64,000 nucleotides of DNA, from positions 77,849,980 through 77,913,979 of the forward strand of contig CP136063.1 in NCBI GenBank assembly GCA_032622095.1, in the 5' to 3' direction. Source of the DNA: Siphonodentalium dalli (Eukaryota; Mollusca; Scaphopoda; Gadilida; Siphonodentaliidae). A program made the position numbers and the translations under genes. This document shows, in pieces, positions 34,418 through 45,451 of this stretch. Every line of letters begins with the position of its first letter. The first letter of the stretch is position 1. The notes under the pieces are model-generated. The model made no database searches and had not been told where the DNA came from. It saw only the letters and a list, made by a program, of their open reading frames with translations.

Positions 34418-35531
34418 CACGAAAATACTAACTACACACATTTCGGACTCTATATAAACGGCAGTTACGTTACAACATCATAACCAAATAATACGTGAGA
34501 ACACAGTTTTTATGAACCCAACTCAAAAATATTTTGGTATGTCGTGGTGTTCGTCAGTAAATTCTGACTGATTTCCCCTAGAGAATAACGCAACGTTATT
34601 CTAACGAAAATTAACATTAAGTTCTTTTCTGTTGTGTTCAGGATCATATCCCTCTTGATAAAAGTTAAAATAAATATTTAAAACCTAGTTTTTATTGGTA
34701 AGATGATCATATATATACGGTTATTTAAAATACTTATGAAAAATATGTGTTGCGTTGTGTGAATTTGGAGTTATCCCTCCTGTATCTGGGATCTTATGCA
34801 GTGGAGATTCACCGATTCCAATCGAGTACGGTACTATTCGACTGTTTCTGGGGGGTTTAGTGAGGGAAGAACGGTAAACAAAATAACAAAATATGATCTA
34901 GAAAGATCAAAAATGTGATGTACAATCGTAAACCAATCTCACAATTACCGCCAAGCAAACTGCGGGAAGAATAAAGCGTCACATTCACCGGTGGAGTATT
35001 TATTATGTTCAGAGTTACCGAACTTGAAAAGTGGGATAACTTTTCTGAACGGGATTCTCCTTATTGCGTGTCCACGGGCCCATGGGGCCGCCCGGGCGGT
35101 CCCGGGCGGTTCCAAGGTTCTTTTGTTTATACACTATTTTACCGGAATTTGAGGGGTTAATAACATCGGCCGTGGACGCGTCAACGAGTCAATACATGGA
35201 ATTAACACTCAGGTGTATTGCACTTATTGCACTACCGAGTATCACCAAAATAATCTGTCTGAACACACACGAAGACACCAGTAATCACCCAGGCTCTTTT
35301 AGCCAATATCGGCATTTGTGGGGTTAATATGACCGGCCGGAGACGAGCGAGCGAGTAAATTTTTCTATGTTGCCCTCAGGTGGCATGTCGCTACGTTATA
35401 CCGTCGAGATATTGTGTCCACGGGCTTGTTGGGCCGCCCGGGCGGTCCCGGGCGGTTCCGGGCGGTCCCGGGCGGTCCCCGGGCGGTAATTAGTCACACC
35501 GGTTGCCAGAGATGACTTGTATTCAACTCAC

Positions 35532-35576
35532 CTGATCGAGCCAAACATTCGTTGTCAGCACCTGATTCTTCTCGTC
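35532..35576 (-). CDS. nAChR alpha-type subunit, 45-bp exon (loop D region)
   Basis: This exon is too short to show up as an ORF. It is a 45-bp phase-0 exon reading DEKNQVLTTNVWLDQ, which matches the family block (D)EKNQ.L.TN.W(L) almost residue for residue. The tryptophan is the conserved loop D aromatic of the ligand pocket. The acceptor is TTTTGCAG and the donor is CAG|GTGAGT, with the donor G at 35531. It joins in frame to ...TQILDV before it and EWYDEKL... after it. Its donor lies only 31 bp from the end of the 5.86-kb foldback element that fills the next intron. Confidence 0.95.
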
Positions 35577-36130
35577 CTGCAAAACATCGTTGTCATGATA
35601 ACGTCAAACAAGATTGGATTGAGTGTCAGATCACGTGGTGTCAATTTCAATGGCCAATGAGGCATCACAAGCCAAACGACATGTTTCAAATTGGAGAATT
35701 AAGTACATGTGGCAATTGATGTGATAAAAAGGAGAATCCATACCGAGTTCTTGTATTGACAACAATTTTCTTTCTATATGTATACAGTATATTTTTCCCA
35801 TTTCAACGACTTCCAAAGACACAACAATTAAAGGTTTACAATTGTAGTAGTTATCCCGTAGGAAAAGTTCAGATAATAAGTTCAACAAATTTAAAGTTTG
35901 TTGAACTTATTATCTAAACATTTGCCAATAATTACGGCTCCTAATGCACTTTTAGTTATATGTTGTCTGCTTTCACCACCTTAACATCCCTCCATATGAA
36001 CATGTTCATTCAAATTTATAATTTTATAACTGAATTGGAGAACCAGTTTAGTGTAGAAATGATTAAAATCATCACTGGTCGTGATCAAGATGCACGGTCC
36101 GATTAGATACCATACAGTTACCATTGGTAT
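35577..36130. other. Intron sequence with a hairpin at 35868-35915
   Basis: The hairpin is AGATAATAAGTTCAACAAA with its complement around TTTAAAG. A diverged single arm of it recurs near 39330. Otherwise nothing recognised. Confidence 0.5.
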
Positions 36131-36139
36131 GTTGTTGTG

Positions 36140-36720
36140 GCCAGCATGGTTCGCGCTACCACTTGTCAAATTTGCCAATGGCAAAAATAATTCACATTAT
36201 GGCAAAATATACTTTCAATTGGCAAACAATTTGGCAAGAAACTTTTGATTCTTCAATAATAATTGCTAATCAATACCACTCATTTAAGGAAACTCTTTCA
36301 TTAATGGTATTATTGCTGGTGATTTATAAGGTTATATATGAAACGTTAACACCCCTATCAAGATGCAATTAATATGGTATCATTAGTATCGACGGGTGGA
36401 GGGTTTGCAAGTATGTCTGGTGGTACGTTTACATAGCTAATCCCTCGATGTGCCTTTCTGATGAAGAAACCCTTGTAGAATTTTATTGTTATGCTGTTGG
36501 TTTATTGTTCTAGTGTGATAAGTATAGAGGCGAGAATTATTAATAATGAACTGCTTTCCTATCTATATCAAAGGTCGCTCAAGCAGCGGTTGTCTTAATA
36601 ATCAAAATAAAAAACACAATGTTGTAGAAACTGATAGCACTTGGCAACTTCTAACAGCATTTGGCAAAAATTATTTTCATTTGGCAAAAGTTAATTTCGG
36701 GCCAGCGCGGACCCTGGTCG
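36140..36720. repeat. Region rich in TTGGCAAA phrases
   Basis: The phrases TTGCCAATGGCAAAAATAATT, TGGCAAAATATACTTTCAATTGGC and TTTGGCAAAAATTATTTTCATT recur at both ends of the stretch, bounded by GGCCAGCATGG and GGGCCAGCGCGG. It may be a low-grade element. A similar GGCTAAAA-type stretch is at about 49120-49195. Confidence 0.4.
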
Positions 36721-36768
36721 ACTTTCAAACGAGGAAATGTTATCACATTTTGAAGTTTTGTCAGGCTA

Positions 36769-37270
36769 TTAAAGGTACGGTTGGCCTTGGCGGATGGTAT
36801 CCTGTGAAAATATTTCCACCCGTCATAAACCGCTACAAACAGAAAGAACAACAAAATGTAGACAGACTTTGTCCGTATACAAATAAGAAATGTCGCATAA
36901 ACAGTATGTTATTGTCATAGTTGTGACCATTGTTATGTAAACAAAGGCATAAAAAGTAACTTTTTTGGGGTTTGTTTATATTATGATGGTAAACATAAAG
37001 AGCGTTCTTTGTGGGTGAATTCCTGATATGGAACGAATAAAGAGCGTTTATGCCATTTGTGTGTGATTAGCCAGTAGCATTGTGCTGTCTTCTGTAACAC
37101 AATCAGGCTCTTGCTTGGGTAAAATATAGTAGGTCTTTATGATAATATGCTGTTTACGCGATCGTCATGGTATATATGAACGGAACTGTATGCGTTTTAA
37201 TGTTTTTCTGTTTGCGGTGTTTGGAACAAATATGAATATTTTCGACAATTAAGGCCGCACGTGCCTTTAA
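36769..37270 (+). mobile_element. Repeat family B, copy 2 (502 bp, TTAA-flanked)
   Basis: Same length and ends as 16297-16798, with few substitutions, and inserted at a different site (no outer hairpin here). TTAA edges at 36769-36772 and 37267-37270. It carries both AAAGAGCGTT motifs and TTCCTGATATGG. Confidence 0.9.
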
Positions 37271-37661
37271 TATATCGAACCATCGTCCCTGGTACACGCG
37301 TCCGTTTCCCATAAGTAATAGATAATATTATAAAAATCATTCCCAATTAGATCTTTTGTGTTGGTTTCAACGTAAAATTTCTTTTGTGTAACTGTCGTTA
37401 CCATCATTATAATATTTCCATTGCCTCCCTCCGATCCCTTCACTGCACTTAATGGAGAGGGTTGCGAAATAAAAGGGGAGCAAACTTAACAAAAGCAATT
37501 TGGGCTTGTTGTTTAATGTCCTTTCCAATCAATTCATCTATCTATACCATTATATTTCTTACTGTCAAAACTTTCGTCAAATGTTCATATTATGTTATTA
37601 GGGCTGGAATAAAATATGTTTACACTAAATCAAGTTATTACGCTGAAAATATATAGCTCAA
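37271..37661. other. Intron sequence, nothing recognised
   Basis: AT-rich gap between two TTAA-flanked elements. Confidence 0.4.
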
Positions 37662-38076
37662 TTAACCCTTTACCCAACAGAACGGCCCTGTGCCAATGCA
37701 TTCTCTTATATATATCTCTTATATATGCGAGTCGACCATAGGTCGCCTCGCATATATAAGAGAATGCATTGGCTTAACACATATTAAAAATGATCAAAGT
37801 GTCAAAGAATGTAGAAACTATTATAAGAAAAATGGTAAAAAGTGTTTAAAAAAGGCTAATGCATTCTCTTATATATGCGAGGCGACCTATGGTCGACTCG
37901 CATATATAAGAGAATGCATTGGCACAGGGCATAACTGTAACCATCACAGTGTGGTCAATGAACCGGTTCCAATGATATCCATATTTGTATGGTGTTATTA
38001 AGACAGTCCGAAGATATTTTAGCCTGTTGACGCTTTATTTGGGCGTTTTTGACCGGTTTGTTGGGTAAAGGGTTAA
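37662..38076 (+). mobile_element. piggyBac-like MITE (family P), copy 3
   Basis: Ends TTAACCCTTTACCCAACA ... TTGTTGGGTAAAGGGTTAA. It differs from copies 1 and 2 by a short duplication in the first stem (TATATATCTCTTATATATG) and several substitutions, so it is somewhat older. Confidence 0.92.
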
Positions 38077-39631
38077 TGCAAGAGAACAACAAATTGTCAT
38101 GACTATCAAGGGTACAACACGTCATCAATACGCCACTTGGTTTCTAAAATGTCCACTGTATCGATCCAAATTTCACTCTTGATAAAAAGCTCAAGATCAA
38201 AAGGTCTAGAAGCTTCGCGCGTTTTCTAAGGTCTCATCAAGCTTGACAGCTGGATTTCAAAGCCAAGGTCTAGAGCGAGATGGGGCATCGTCGTTAACCA
38301 TTGTTCACTTAATAACTCAACGCAGATCGCGAGATGTATCGAAAATGTAATCTGAACTTGACAGCTTAGTGCCAGCCGTTGAGTTTTTATTTCAGAATTG
38401 GGAATCCGAATCATTGCCGCCAATCAGAGCTACATTTATAAAATGGCAGCGTCCAATCACACAATTCACGCCCGAATCACTTCCACACAAAAATAGATAT
38501 ATCATGTTATCTGGGTATTGGCTGGTAACCTACCTCTCTACGAACATATATATCGTGTGCTCTGTGCATTGAATGGTAACTTACCTATCTATGAACAGAT
38601 CTATCATGTGATCTGGGTATTAGAAAGTGTTAGGAAACATATATTGTACAGGTATCACATCGGTTCCATTTCTCGCAGCCAAATATAACTTACTCAATAA
38701 AACCTTCGCTCGTACTGGCTCATATTTGAATTTTGAAACTGCCCGACAATCTTCCCATAAATGCTAACCACGATTTTAATGAGGTCAATTGTCCAATTTA
38801 ACCTTGAAACAGATTCGATACGGCATGACCATCGTGCATAAGGTAGATTGCCTAACTGTAATCTTAATATTATAAGTGGGGTATAACATGTAATTTAATT
38901 TGTATGTAATCATTGAGTCCAACGACTGGTAACATTATACCTATAGACACGATAAAGCCAAAATATTTTTTTATTTAGTCCAGTGTAACAATTAGTCCCG
39001 TGCTCTTAGCAGTTGTAGTACACGAACGGAATAACGCAAACACGTAAACAGTCGTTTTTGTTTCGGGACTTTTGTATTCGATTTTATAGGCAAATGCACT
39101 TCATCAGCAAACACAAACTTTTATATCTAAAAGCCAGATTACCACATTTCTAATATAGAGTACAGTACCCCTTTAAGATACCCGTGTATATTAAATACCA
39201 TCATGACGAAACTATATATAAATAGTATAAATAACCCATATTATATCTTAAAGCCAGATTAGCAAATTTATTAACAAAATTCTACACTAAAGCATCATTG
39301 ATGAGTATAGTTATCCCATAGCAAATGTTCAGATAATAAGTTTATCATCAACAAACACAAACTCGAGTTATGCCTGCCAGAATGCCTGCATTTGTATCGG
39401 TATTGGAACCTCTGACCATATATAGATCCCTCGTTGGAGCTAAATGTGTTCTAAATGATATATTCAAGTATAAATAAGAGTCTATATAAGGTTAATACGC
39501 ATGAGGACAAACATGAGTAAATTTCAGTGTAGGAAAAAAAAATTCATTAATCATTTTTTTCGGCCCCGAAATACCCACTCACCCCCGGCTTGTGTCTGGA
39601 TAAAAATCAGATCCCCCTGCTAATTCCGGGT
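38077..39631. other. Intron sequence with a short degenerate repeat
   Basis: At 38495-38630, GGTAAC(C/T)TACCTCTCTA..GAACA and TGT(T/G)ATCTGGGTATT recur with a period near 55-75 bp. The rest shows no boundaries or coding content. Confidence 0.45.
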
Positions 39632-39745
39632 TTAAGGTGCACGAAAGCACGTCTCCGTATCCACGTCACTGGAATGATACCGTGGTCATTCAGTCTGAGT
39701 TAGTTATTTAAACCCCAAACTATTTAAAATACACGAAGACAAGTG
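39632..39745 (+). repeat. Repeat family E, 5' part (second copy)
   Basis: GTGCACGAAAGCACGTCTCC ... CCAAACTATTTAAAATACA, matching 18089-18240. The family D fragment follows directly. Confidence 0.55.
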
Positions 39746-39779
39746 TTTTTTTCTCACCTAAGCACCACGCAGTTTTGGG

Positions 39780-40080
39780 GTTGAACAGAATATATATGCA
39801 ACAAATTAATGAATTTGAGCCATGGATTCGTGCAAAATACACCCGTGTGGTCTATGAACGATCAAACAATGTGGCAATTATAATGAAAATGAATAAATGG
39901 CTGGAGTCATAAATTCATTTTCATTATAATTACCATGTTTTTTGCATCGTTCATAGGACACCTGAGTGTGTTTTGTATTAATCCATGGCTGACATCCATT
40001 CATTTGTTGCATATACTCGGTTGAGTATAAAAGAAGATGGTACCATAAATGGCTGGATTTAGTGTACAGTACCTCTTTAA
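39780..40080 (+). mobile_element. Repeat family D, copy 1 (left end missing)
   Basis: Contains GAATATATATGCAACAAATT ... GAGCCATGGATT.GTGCAAAATAC and its inverted counterpart, an internal hairpin AATTATAATGAAAATGAAT, and the right terminus GGATTTAGTGTACAGTACCTCTTTAA. The left terminus is replaced by family E sequence. Confidence 0.75.
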
Positions 40081-40135
40081 GGGACGATTGAGAGCTTAAA
40101 CTCTCATCAGACACGACCCCAAATATTTGGTCAAT

Positions 40136-40232
40136 TTTGAACTAGCGCAGCACGGTGTGCAAACTCAAAGTGAACGAACTCAAAAGTGTGCGAATTCTAA
40201 ATTGAGCGAAAAATAGTACTGCGCGAATTTAA
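40136..40232 (+). repeat. Repeat family E, 3' block (second copy)
   Basis: TTTTGAACTAGCGCAGCACGG ... GAGCGAAAAATAGTACTGCGC, as at 18467-18560. It ends about 50 bp before the donor of the 146-bp nAChR exon. Confidence 0.7.
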
Positions 40233-40284
40233 ATACGATTATGGTAACAATCGCCCATCTGCCCTGGTTTGCGTGGACACTTAC

Positions 40285-40430
40285 CACATCGAGTATCTGG
40301 GTTAACGTGATTCCCAGTCGAATATTAACTACTGTCGTCGCCCGCAGCACAGGTCTTACTGATGGATCGTAGTGCTTCAGAAGCTTCGCTAGTAACCTCT
40401 GTTCATCTGTCAAGGTGAAATTCCGTTTGC
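40285..40430 (-). CDS. nAChR alpha-type subunit, exon with the N-terminal helix region
   Basis: This 146-bp exon encodes the start of the extracellular domain. It reads KRNFTLTDEQRLLAKLLKHY at its beginning and ends GITLTQILDV, the N-terminal alpha-helix and first beta strands of nAChR subunits (family pattern: ..RLL..LL..Y...VRPV...). The acceptor is a pyrimidine-rich run ending CCTTCAG just above 40430; the donor GTAAGT is at 40284-40279. The exon begins with two bases (GC) of a split codon and ends in phase 0, as expected for this position. The upstream partner would be the signal-peptide exon; no convincing candidate was seen between 40431 and 64000. The extended open frame on either side is intron read-through. 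Confidence 0.93.
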
Positions 40431-40877
40431 CTGAAGGAAAAAAAACATGTTTTGTTACAATAGTGCAAATCATGTCAATAACCCTTAGTACACTTGTGTT
40501 ATACTTGTATCCTAACAAAAAGACGTTTTAACATTGTCGTCACTAAATAATCATTGACTAATGAAATTATTATCTGAATATTTCCTACCAATTAATAGTA
40601 CTGCTTCTATACTTGTATTATATATTCGAGTGTCTGTCGGCTACTCATTTTCCAGGACCGCACGCAAAATGAATGATTGACATTTCAATATATACATGTA
40701 TAACTGAGAGGAAGAATCCATTTTACAAATAAATGGGTAAATCTAACAGATTTGCCTGTCTTTAACGGAACCTGCTCCAGATCATGTATGGGTTTCACCA
40801 TAAAACATGTATGGGTTTCACTGAATGTAATGTGAGGTTTCATCCCATTCTCAAAAATTAAACTTCTATTTATGTGC
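40431..40877. other. Upstream intron of the nAChR gene, nothing recognised
   Basis: This should be the intron between the signal-peptide exon and the first exon found. A hydrophobic start-Met segment with a phase-1 donor was looked for here and further upstream, without a convincing hit. Confidence 0.4.
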
Positions 40878-41099
40878 TTAAAGGGGTAATGTATACTAAA
40901 TCCGGTCATTTATGGGACCATCCCATTTTATAATCAACAGTATATATGCAACAAATGAATTAATTTGAGCCATGGATTAGTGCAAAATACAATTGTGTGC
41001 CCTTTGAACGATGCAACGACAAGGTATTTATAATGAACATGTATTTATGACTGAGATGGTCCCATAAATGGCAGGATTTAGTGTACGTTAGCCCTTTAA
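40878..41099 (+). mobile_element. Repeat family D, copy 2 (internally deleted)
   Basis: Ends TTAAAGGGGTAATGTATACT ... AGTGTACGTTAGCCCTTTAA with TTAA edges. At 222 bp it is about two thirds the size of the undisrupted family D length. The inner hairpin half is missing. Confidence 0.8.
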
Positions 41100-42729
41100 A
41101 GGGATACTGTACTCAAATGTTGTTGTTGGTTTCTATAGTCTCTGAGTCGTAGAATAAGGTAACTAGATTCCATTATTTGAAAGTATATTGAGTACGAAGT
41201 AATTTTACGGATGGCATATTATTCCAACTCAACAAAATTATGTAGTACACAAAAGCAAAAGAAGAATAGTTTGAAATAAATTATTGCAACTCATTGTTTG
41301 GCCGTGTATAACTTATGAAAATGGCTGGAGCATATGGTCGGCTTCGAAACGGGATGATGACAGTATTCAATAAATGTGGTGAACTTATGTTACGCGTATT
41401 GTTTTTTCACTAGTTGGTTCAAAACAGATTCCACATGATTTTACCAAACTGTTCACATGTGAGCCATACTCAACACATCTATAGCATGATTTGTATTATA
41501 AAAATGTGGGGATTCCCTGAATCCCACATTTCTGGATAACACTTTCATTTACCACTTTAAGGGTCAAACCCACGTTTTTTCAAAATTTCGTGTTATTTCA
41601 AAATGGATTTTCTCAAAATATGCCAGGAATTTCTTTGTGAAATTTGGTACAAGCGATTATTGTGACATAATATTTAAAAACCATCGACCCATTGGATAGT
41701 ATAACCTCATTTACTGTAATTTTATGGCATGAAAATTATTTAAATTTCACTGTTTTCAGATACCAAGAACTTCTGTAAAATATGATGTTGTCAAAAGTGC
41801 AGTTCATCTGTCCATGATATCCTATATCAAGATCATGAGAGGAGACTTAACTATTCTTGATTTGTGAAATTTAATGATTATATTCATTTAGAAAGGCCAT
41901 TACCCATAAATATTTTTCTATAGTTGAATGTTGATCAATGAAAAATTGGGCTCAGATGGGTTATGGGTTCATAACCAATTTAACGCTGACAACCATATAT
42001 CTTAATGCTCCCCGATTGAATGGACCACACTGCATATCAACATTTGTTTTCATTGGGCTGGAATATTTGTGACTGCTTTATTCTTCATTATAATATATAT
42101 GGGTATGATGCTATTTTATGCAATTAAAAATCTAAATCAACATTATGGTAGAAATAACGCCTCCTCTCACCGAAAGGGACAAAAAATAAAATATTATTTC
42201 CAACTCTTATATATACTTTTATCCATTATTATTTAGTTTTTGTCTCTTAATAATTTTTTAGACTCTATATACAATGAAGATGATGATATGAGAAACTGAA
42301 GATTTTTTGCCGGATAGATCCAGAGAAATTCTTTATTGAAAATCTCTTGCAATTTTTGGATGGATTTATGCAAAACGTGCGTCTCCTCCTTAAATTCAAC
42401 TAGTCCGAGTTTTTGCAACAGAATGCGTGTCTCCTCAAGACATATTCTGTTCCCTGGTATCTGCTGTTATCTTTTCAGCTTTGATCGACTCTACAATTTC
42501 TATTATACATGCATATGTATCTCAAAGTATTTGCCATGCACATCAGTATTACTTAGGCGTAGGCTATCAACACGCCCCACCAGGGGCCATTGGCCATATA
42601 CTAACATTAGTTTCGACAGAAATGTCTAATTGATTATGTTTATTTTACATGTACGTGTACCAGGTTCTTTAATTTTAGGTTTATTTGGTTGGTACTTTAA
42701 TTGTCTACAAGCATACAGACACATTTCGG
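41100..42729. other. AT-rich unique sequence, nothing recognised
   Basis: 1.6 kb with no repeat boundary or coding frame that I can support. Confidence 0.45.
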
Positions 42730-43182
42730 TTAACCCTTTCAGTGCCAGGGGCCGATCTCATAGGCCCTAAATTACGGCCTGTATAATCGGCCCTAAAACA
42801 AAATTTAAAAAGCATTTTATTTTTTTGGGTTTAATTTTTTTGGGTATGCTTAAGCATGCTATAGTCAATTTAAAACAAACTTTATAAAACCTTAGGGGCA
42901 TGTTATAACTCAAAAATATCACCAAGTATTCATAGTAATAATTTTGATGCCTATGAAAAACGTAAGATTCCCTGGCACTAAACCTACAAAATAAGTCTGT
43001 TAAAGAATATAAGAAAACAATATTAAAATTGTAAAAAATTGTAAAAAATAATAACAAATGATGAAAAATTGTTAGGCCAATGCATTCTCTTATATATACT
43101 ATGCAACCTATATATAAGAGAATGCATTGGCACAGGGTATATGGGTTGATACAAAAACCGAACCTGGCACTGAAAGGGTTAA
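42730..43182. mobile_element. TTAA-flanked MITE with different ends and the family P hairpin
   Basis: Ends TTAACCCTTTCAGTGCCAGG ... CCTGGCACTGAAAGGGTTAA with TTAA edges. Apart from TTAACCCTTT, the ends differ from family P. Near the right end sits GGCCAATGCATTCTCTTATA with its complement and then GGCACAGGGTA, the same module as in family P. The hydrophobic minus frame inside is AT-rich noise. Confidence 0.88.
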
Positions 43183-43858
43183 ATCTTAATGACTTGAATT
43201 ATACCGAGTCACCGAGATATGTGGTGTCTTGGTGTCCAAATCTTCCACAATCCCCTTTCTCTTTTGCTATCAATCCGAAAGTGTCATATACATGAGGCTG
43301 TTGCGGGTAAAAATAAGTGGACATCCTATACTTTTTGCGGCTTATTTCCACAGTACACTTCATTTTTCTGAATTCAGGTTGAAATACAGGAACCCGTATT
43401 TTTAAAAATTGAGAGTTAAATATATGCAAATTTGACAAAAATCAACTTAAAACATGTTTTCTTTTCTGAATCGTGGTCGTGTGACATGCTGTCAGGTTGC
43501 AACAGGCCAGCATTTATATCATGAAGTAAAAATGTTATACCTCAATGACAAAATAGGCAACCTGATGTGTTACTATGGCTGAGCCCAAAACCTGACTTCT
43601 GAATCTTAAATCCATGGCAAAATATATTTTTAGGTTAAATAGCCTTGATAATAGTGTAACGATGCCATAAGTAGTCATTTATGTCTCTTCTTCAGACTAA
43701 CGCTAGGATTATTATTATTTTCACAGCGGATATGTCTGCGGTTAATTAAATAAGGGACGAAACGATCGGCATTGTTGTCATGATTGTTATCTCGCTTTTT
43801 TCTATAGTTAGTATTAATGTTTATCACAAAATGTCATCAACGATAAGTATGTCCTTCT
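43183..43858. other. Unique sequence, nothing recognised
   Basis: No repeat boundary or coding frame recognised. Confidence 0.4.
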
Positions 43859-43921
43859 TGTAACCCTAACCCTAGCCCTAACGCTAACCCTATAGCCCTG
43901 ACCCTAACTCTAACCCTAACA
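43859..43921 (-). repeat. Internal telomere-like tract
   Basis: About ten CCCTAA-type units (CCCTAACCCTAGCCCTAACG ... CCCTAACTCTAACCCTAAC) with several variant units. Read on the minus strand it is degenerate (TTAGGG)n. Ordinary sequence continues on both sides, so it is not a chromosome end. Confidence 0.95.
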
Positions 43922-45042
43922 CATATGGAGAATGGAGGGGGTGCGTGGTTTCGTGTATTCTTACATGAAGGATATACCCATCAACGTGTCCATGGGAACA
44001 CAGATTACTGACCAACCCGGACAAGCCTTGTAAATAGCTTTAGGAAAGGTCTTGATATTACAGTACAATTGGTGTTCGATCAAATGACGTTCGTATCCAG
44101 AGGACACTATCTAAGTCTGACCAAGAAAAGCGGATCGCCGTCTCTGAATGATTGATCTGGGCGCAAAAAGCGTGGCAGGGTATAATTGGTGAATATGGAA
44201 TTATTACGACATTAATATATAGCTATGTCAGAATCATATATAAAACGGCAATTTGTCAAGAAATCTATCGCGATATACCGAGATCGCGGTCCGTATTGTG
44301 CCCCGAGATTCTCGTGTCTAGACGAGATTTGTTCGAAGTTAGACTTATATCCAATTGGTTATCTCTTTGTCGTATTACTTACTTAGCATATAGTTGAGTC
44401 AACGGCCGAGTAGGAGATACAATCGTTCTTTCTTGGAGCCCGCTTAACTTATTTAGTTGAAACAGTATTTATTCCATGAATAATACAACAATAGAAATTA
44501 CATCAAAATTGATAAATAACGTCACGTACCGGATTCGACATCAAGCGTCAGGGCTTATGTGAGTTGTTTCCTGGAATCAGTTTTATCCATCCCGCCAAGC
44601 GAGAGAGTGATGGTCTGCGTTATATGTCGTACGATATACCATTTTAATCCAAATGTGACTGTCTTTTCGAACAGCCACGTATTGCTCTCGTGGTGGGATG
44701 GGTCAATGTACGTGAAGTAATGGTTGAGTCGCAAAAAACGTTCAATAAATTTCTTTTCACTTCTTTCCTTTTACTTATAAACTTATTTGAAAATGGGCTG
44801 AACGGACCAATCAGCGCAAGTAAACCATGACTGACATACTGATTCGAATCACGATATGCGCTGTGGTTGATCTTCCACAAAAAGGGTGTCGTTTATCTGG
44901 ACAAAGTTGTAATTTGGTGGGTGCGGAATTAGATCACCACCACCAATGCTGCTGTGCGTTAAGTGATATGGCCGTAGGTGCACGCTAAAAGCGACGTACA
45001 ACACCAACCACATGTACATTGAAACATACTTGTATCCCCGTG
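43922..45042. other. Unique sequence, nothing recognised
   Basis: Frames up to 81 codons exist without recognisable content. Confidence 0.4.
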
Positions 45043-45302
45043 CAAATATAATTTATGTTCATATAGGACCTAACTATTCACAAAGGTTTGACTTACTTGA
45101 TTCTGAAATAAGACAATAATGTACTTATACCCGATATTCAGTTTTATGTCGCGGGCCACAATGAAAACACATGATAAAGAGCGTAATCTGGTAAGTCGAT
45201 TTAGGTTCATATAAAGCGTAATTCAGATTCAAATAAGGTCAATATGGGCTTATTTGTGTTTTGGAATAAGTTCTATATGAGCTTATTTTCAGAACAGGCT
45301 GA
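45043..45302 (+). mobile_element. Repeat family A, fragment
   Basis: Aligns loosely with 3561-3913: CAAATATAATTTATGTTCAT, then GATTCTGAAATAAG, GTTTTATGTCGCGGGCCACAAT and AAAGAGCG, ending TTTTCAGAACAGGCTG. The middle is rearranged. Confidence 0.5.
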
Positions 45303-45451
45303 CATGTAAACAGTTCTAAAAATCCTTATCTTATCATATATGCAGTATTCACTTTACCCACTGAGCCACTGGTGATCCCGCATATTAGTTCTTGTAGCTG
45401 ATATCAAAACAAAATGTAGTATACCAAAAGATCAACGATACCGAGTAACAA

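Larger units (their letters stand above)
29641..35500. mobile_element. Giant foldback element, 5.86 kb, with tandem-repeat arms
   Basis: The outer ends are inverted: GGTGTGACTAATTACTGCCC at 29641 and its complement ending at 35500 (one mismatch). GTTGCCAG flanks both sides (29632-29639 and 35502-35509), with a single G between it and each end, so an 8-bp target duplication is likely. From the outside in there are three layers: a unique outer domain of about 400 bp matched at 35060-35500; arrays of an about 180-bp GC-rich unit; and an inner domain of about 1 kb per arm (33030 onward against the strand ending at 35065) with further nested inserts. There is no transposase frame. The structure resembles known foldback classes (FB/Galileo of Drosophila, TU elements of sea urchin). 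By TSD size, hAT- or P-type mobilisation is possible. Confidence 0.88.
2324..40430 (-). other. nAChR alpha-type subunit gene, span of the five exons found
   Basis: Five minus-strand exons (40285-40430, 35532-35576, 22655-22764, 14419-14951, 2324-2904) join in frame into one Cys-loop receptor subunit of about 471 residues after the signal peptide. Every internal border has a GT donor and an AG acceptor, and the split codons fit (phases 1, 0, 0, 2, 1). The 146/45/110-bp run of the first three exons is the classic nAChR pattern, known to be widely conserved in animals. The product should be a plasma-membrane cation channel subunit gated by acetylcholine. The signal-peptide exon is missing: the first exon found starts with two bases of a split codon. 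Introns are 4708, 12767, 7703 and 11514 bp and consist mostly of mobile elements. No promoter or polyadenylation signal could be assigned. Confidence 0.95.

Noticed and set aside
42767-43057. Hydrophobic minus frame as the missing nAChR signal peptide
   Set aside because: It lies inside a TTAA-flanked MITE and has no suitable phase-1 donor.
43859-43921. Chromosome end
   Set aside because: Only about 60 bp, degenerate, and flanked by more than 20 kb of other sequence on each side.
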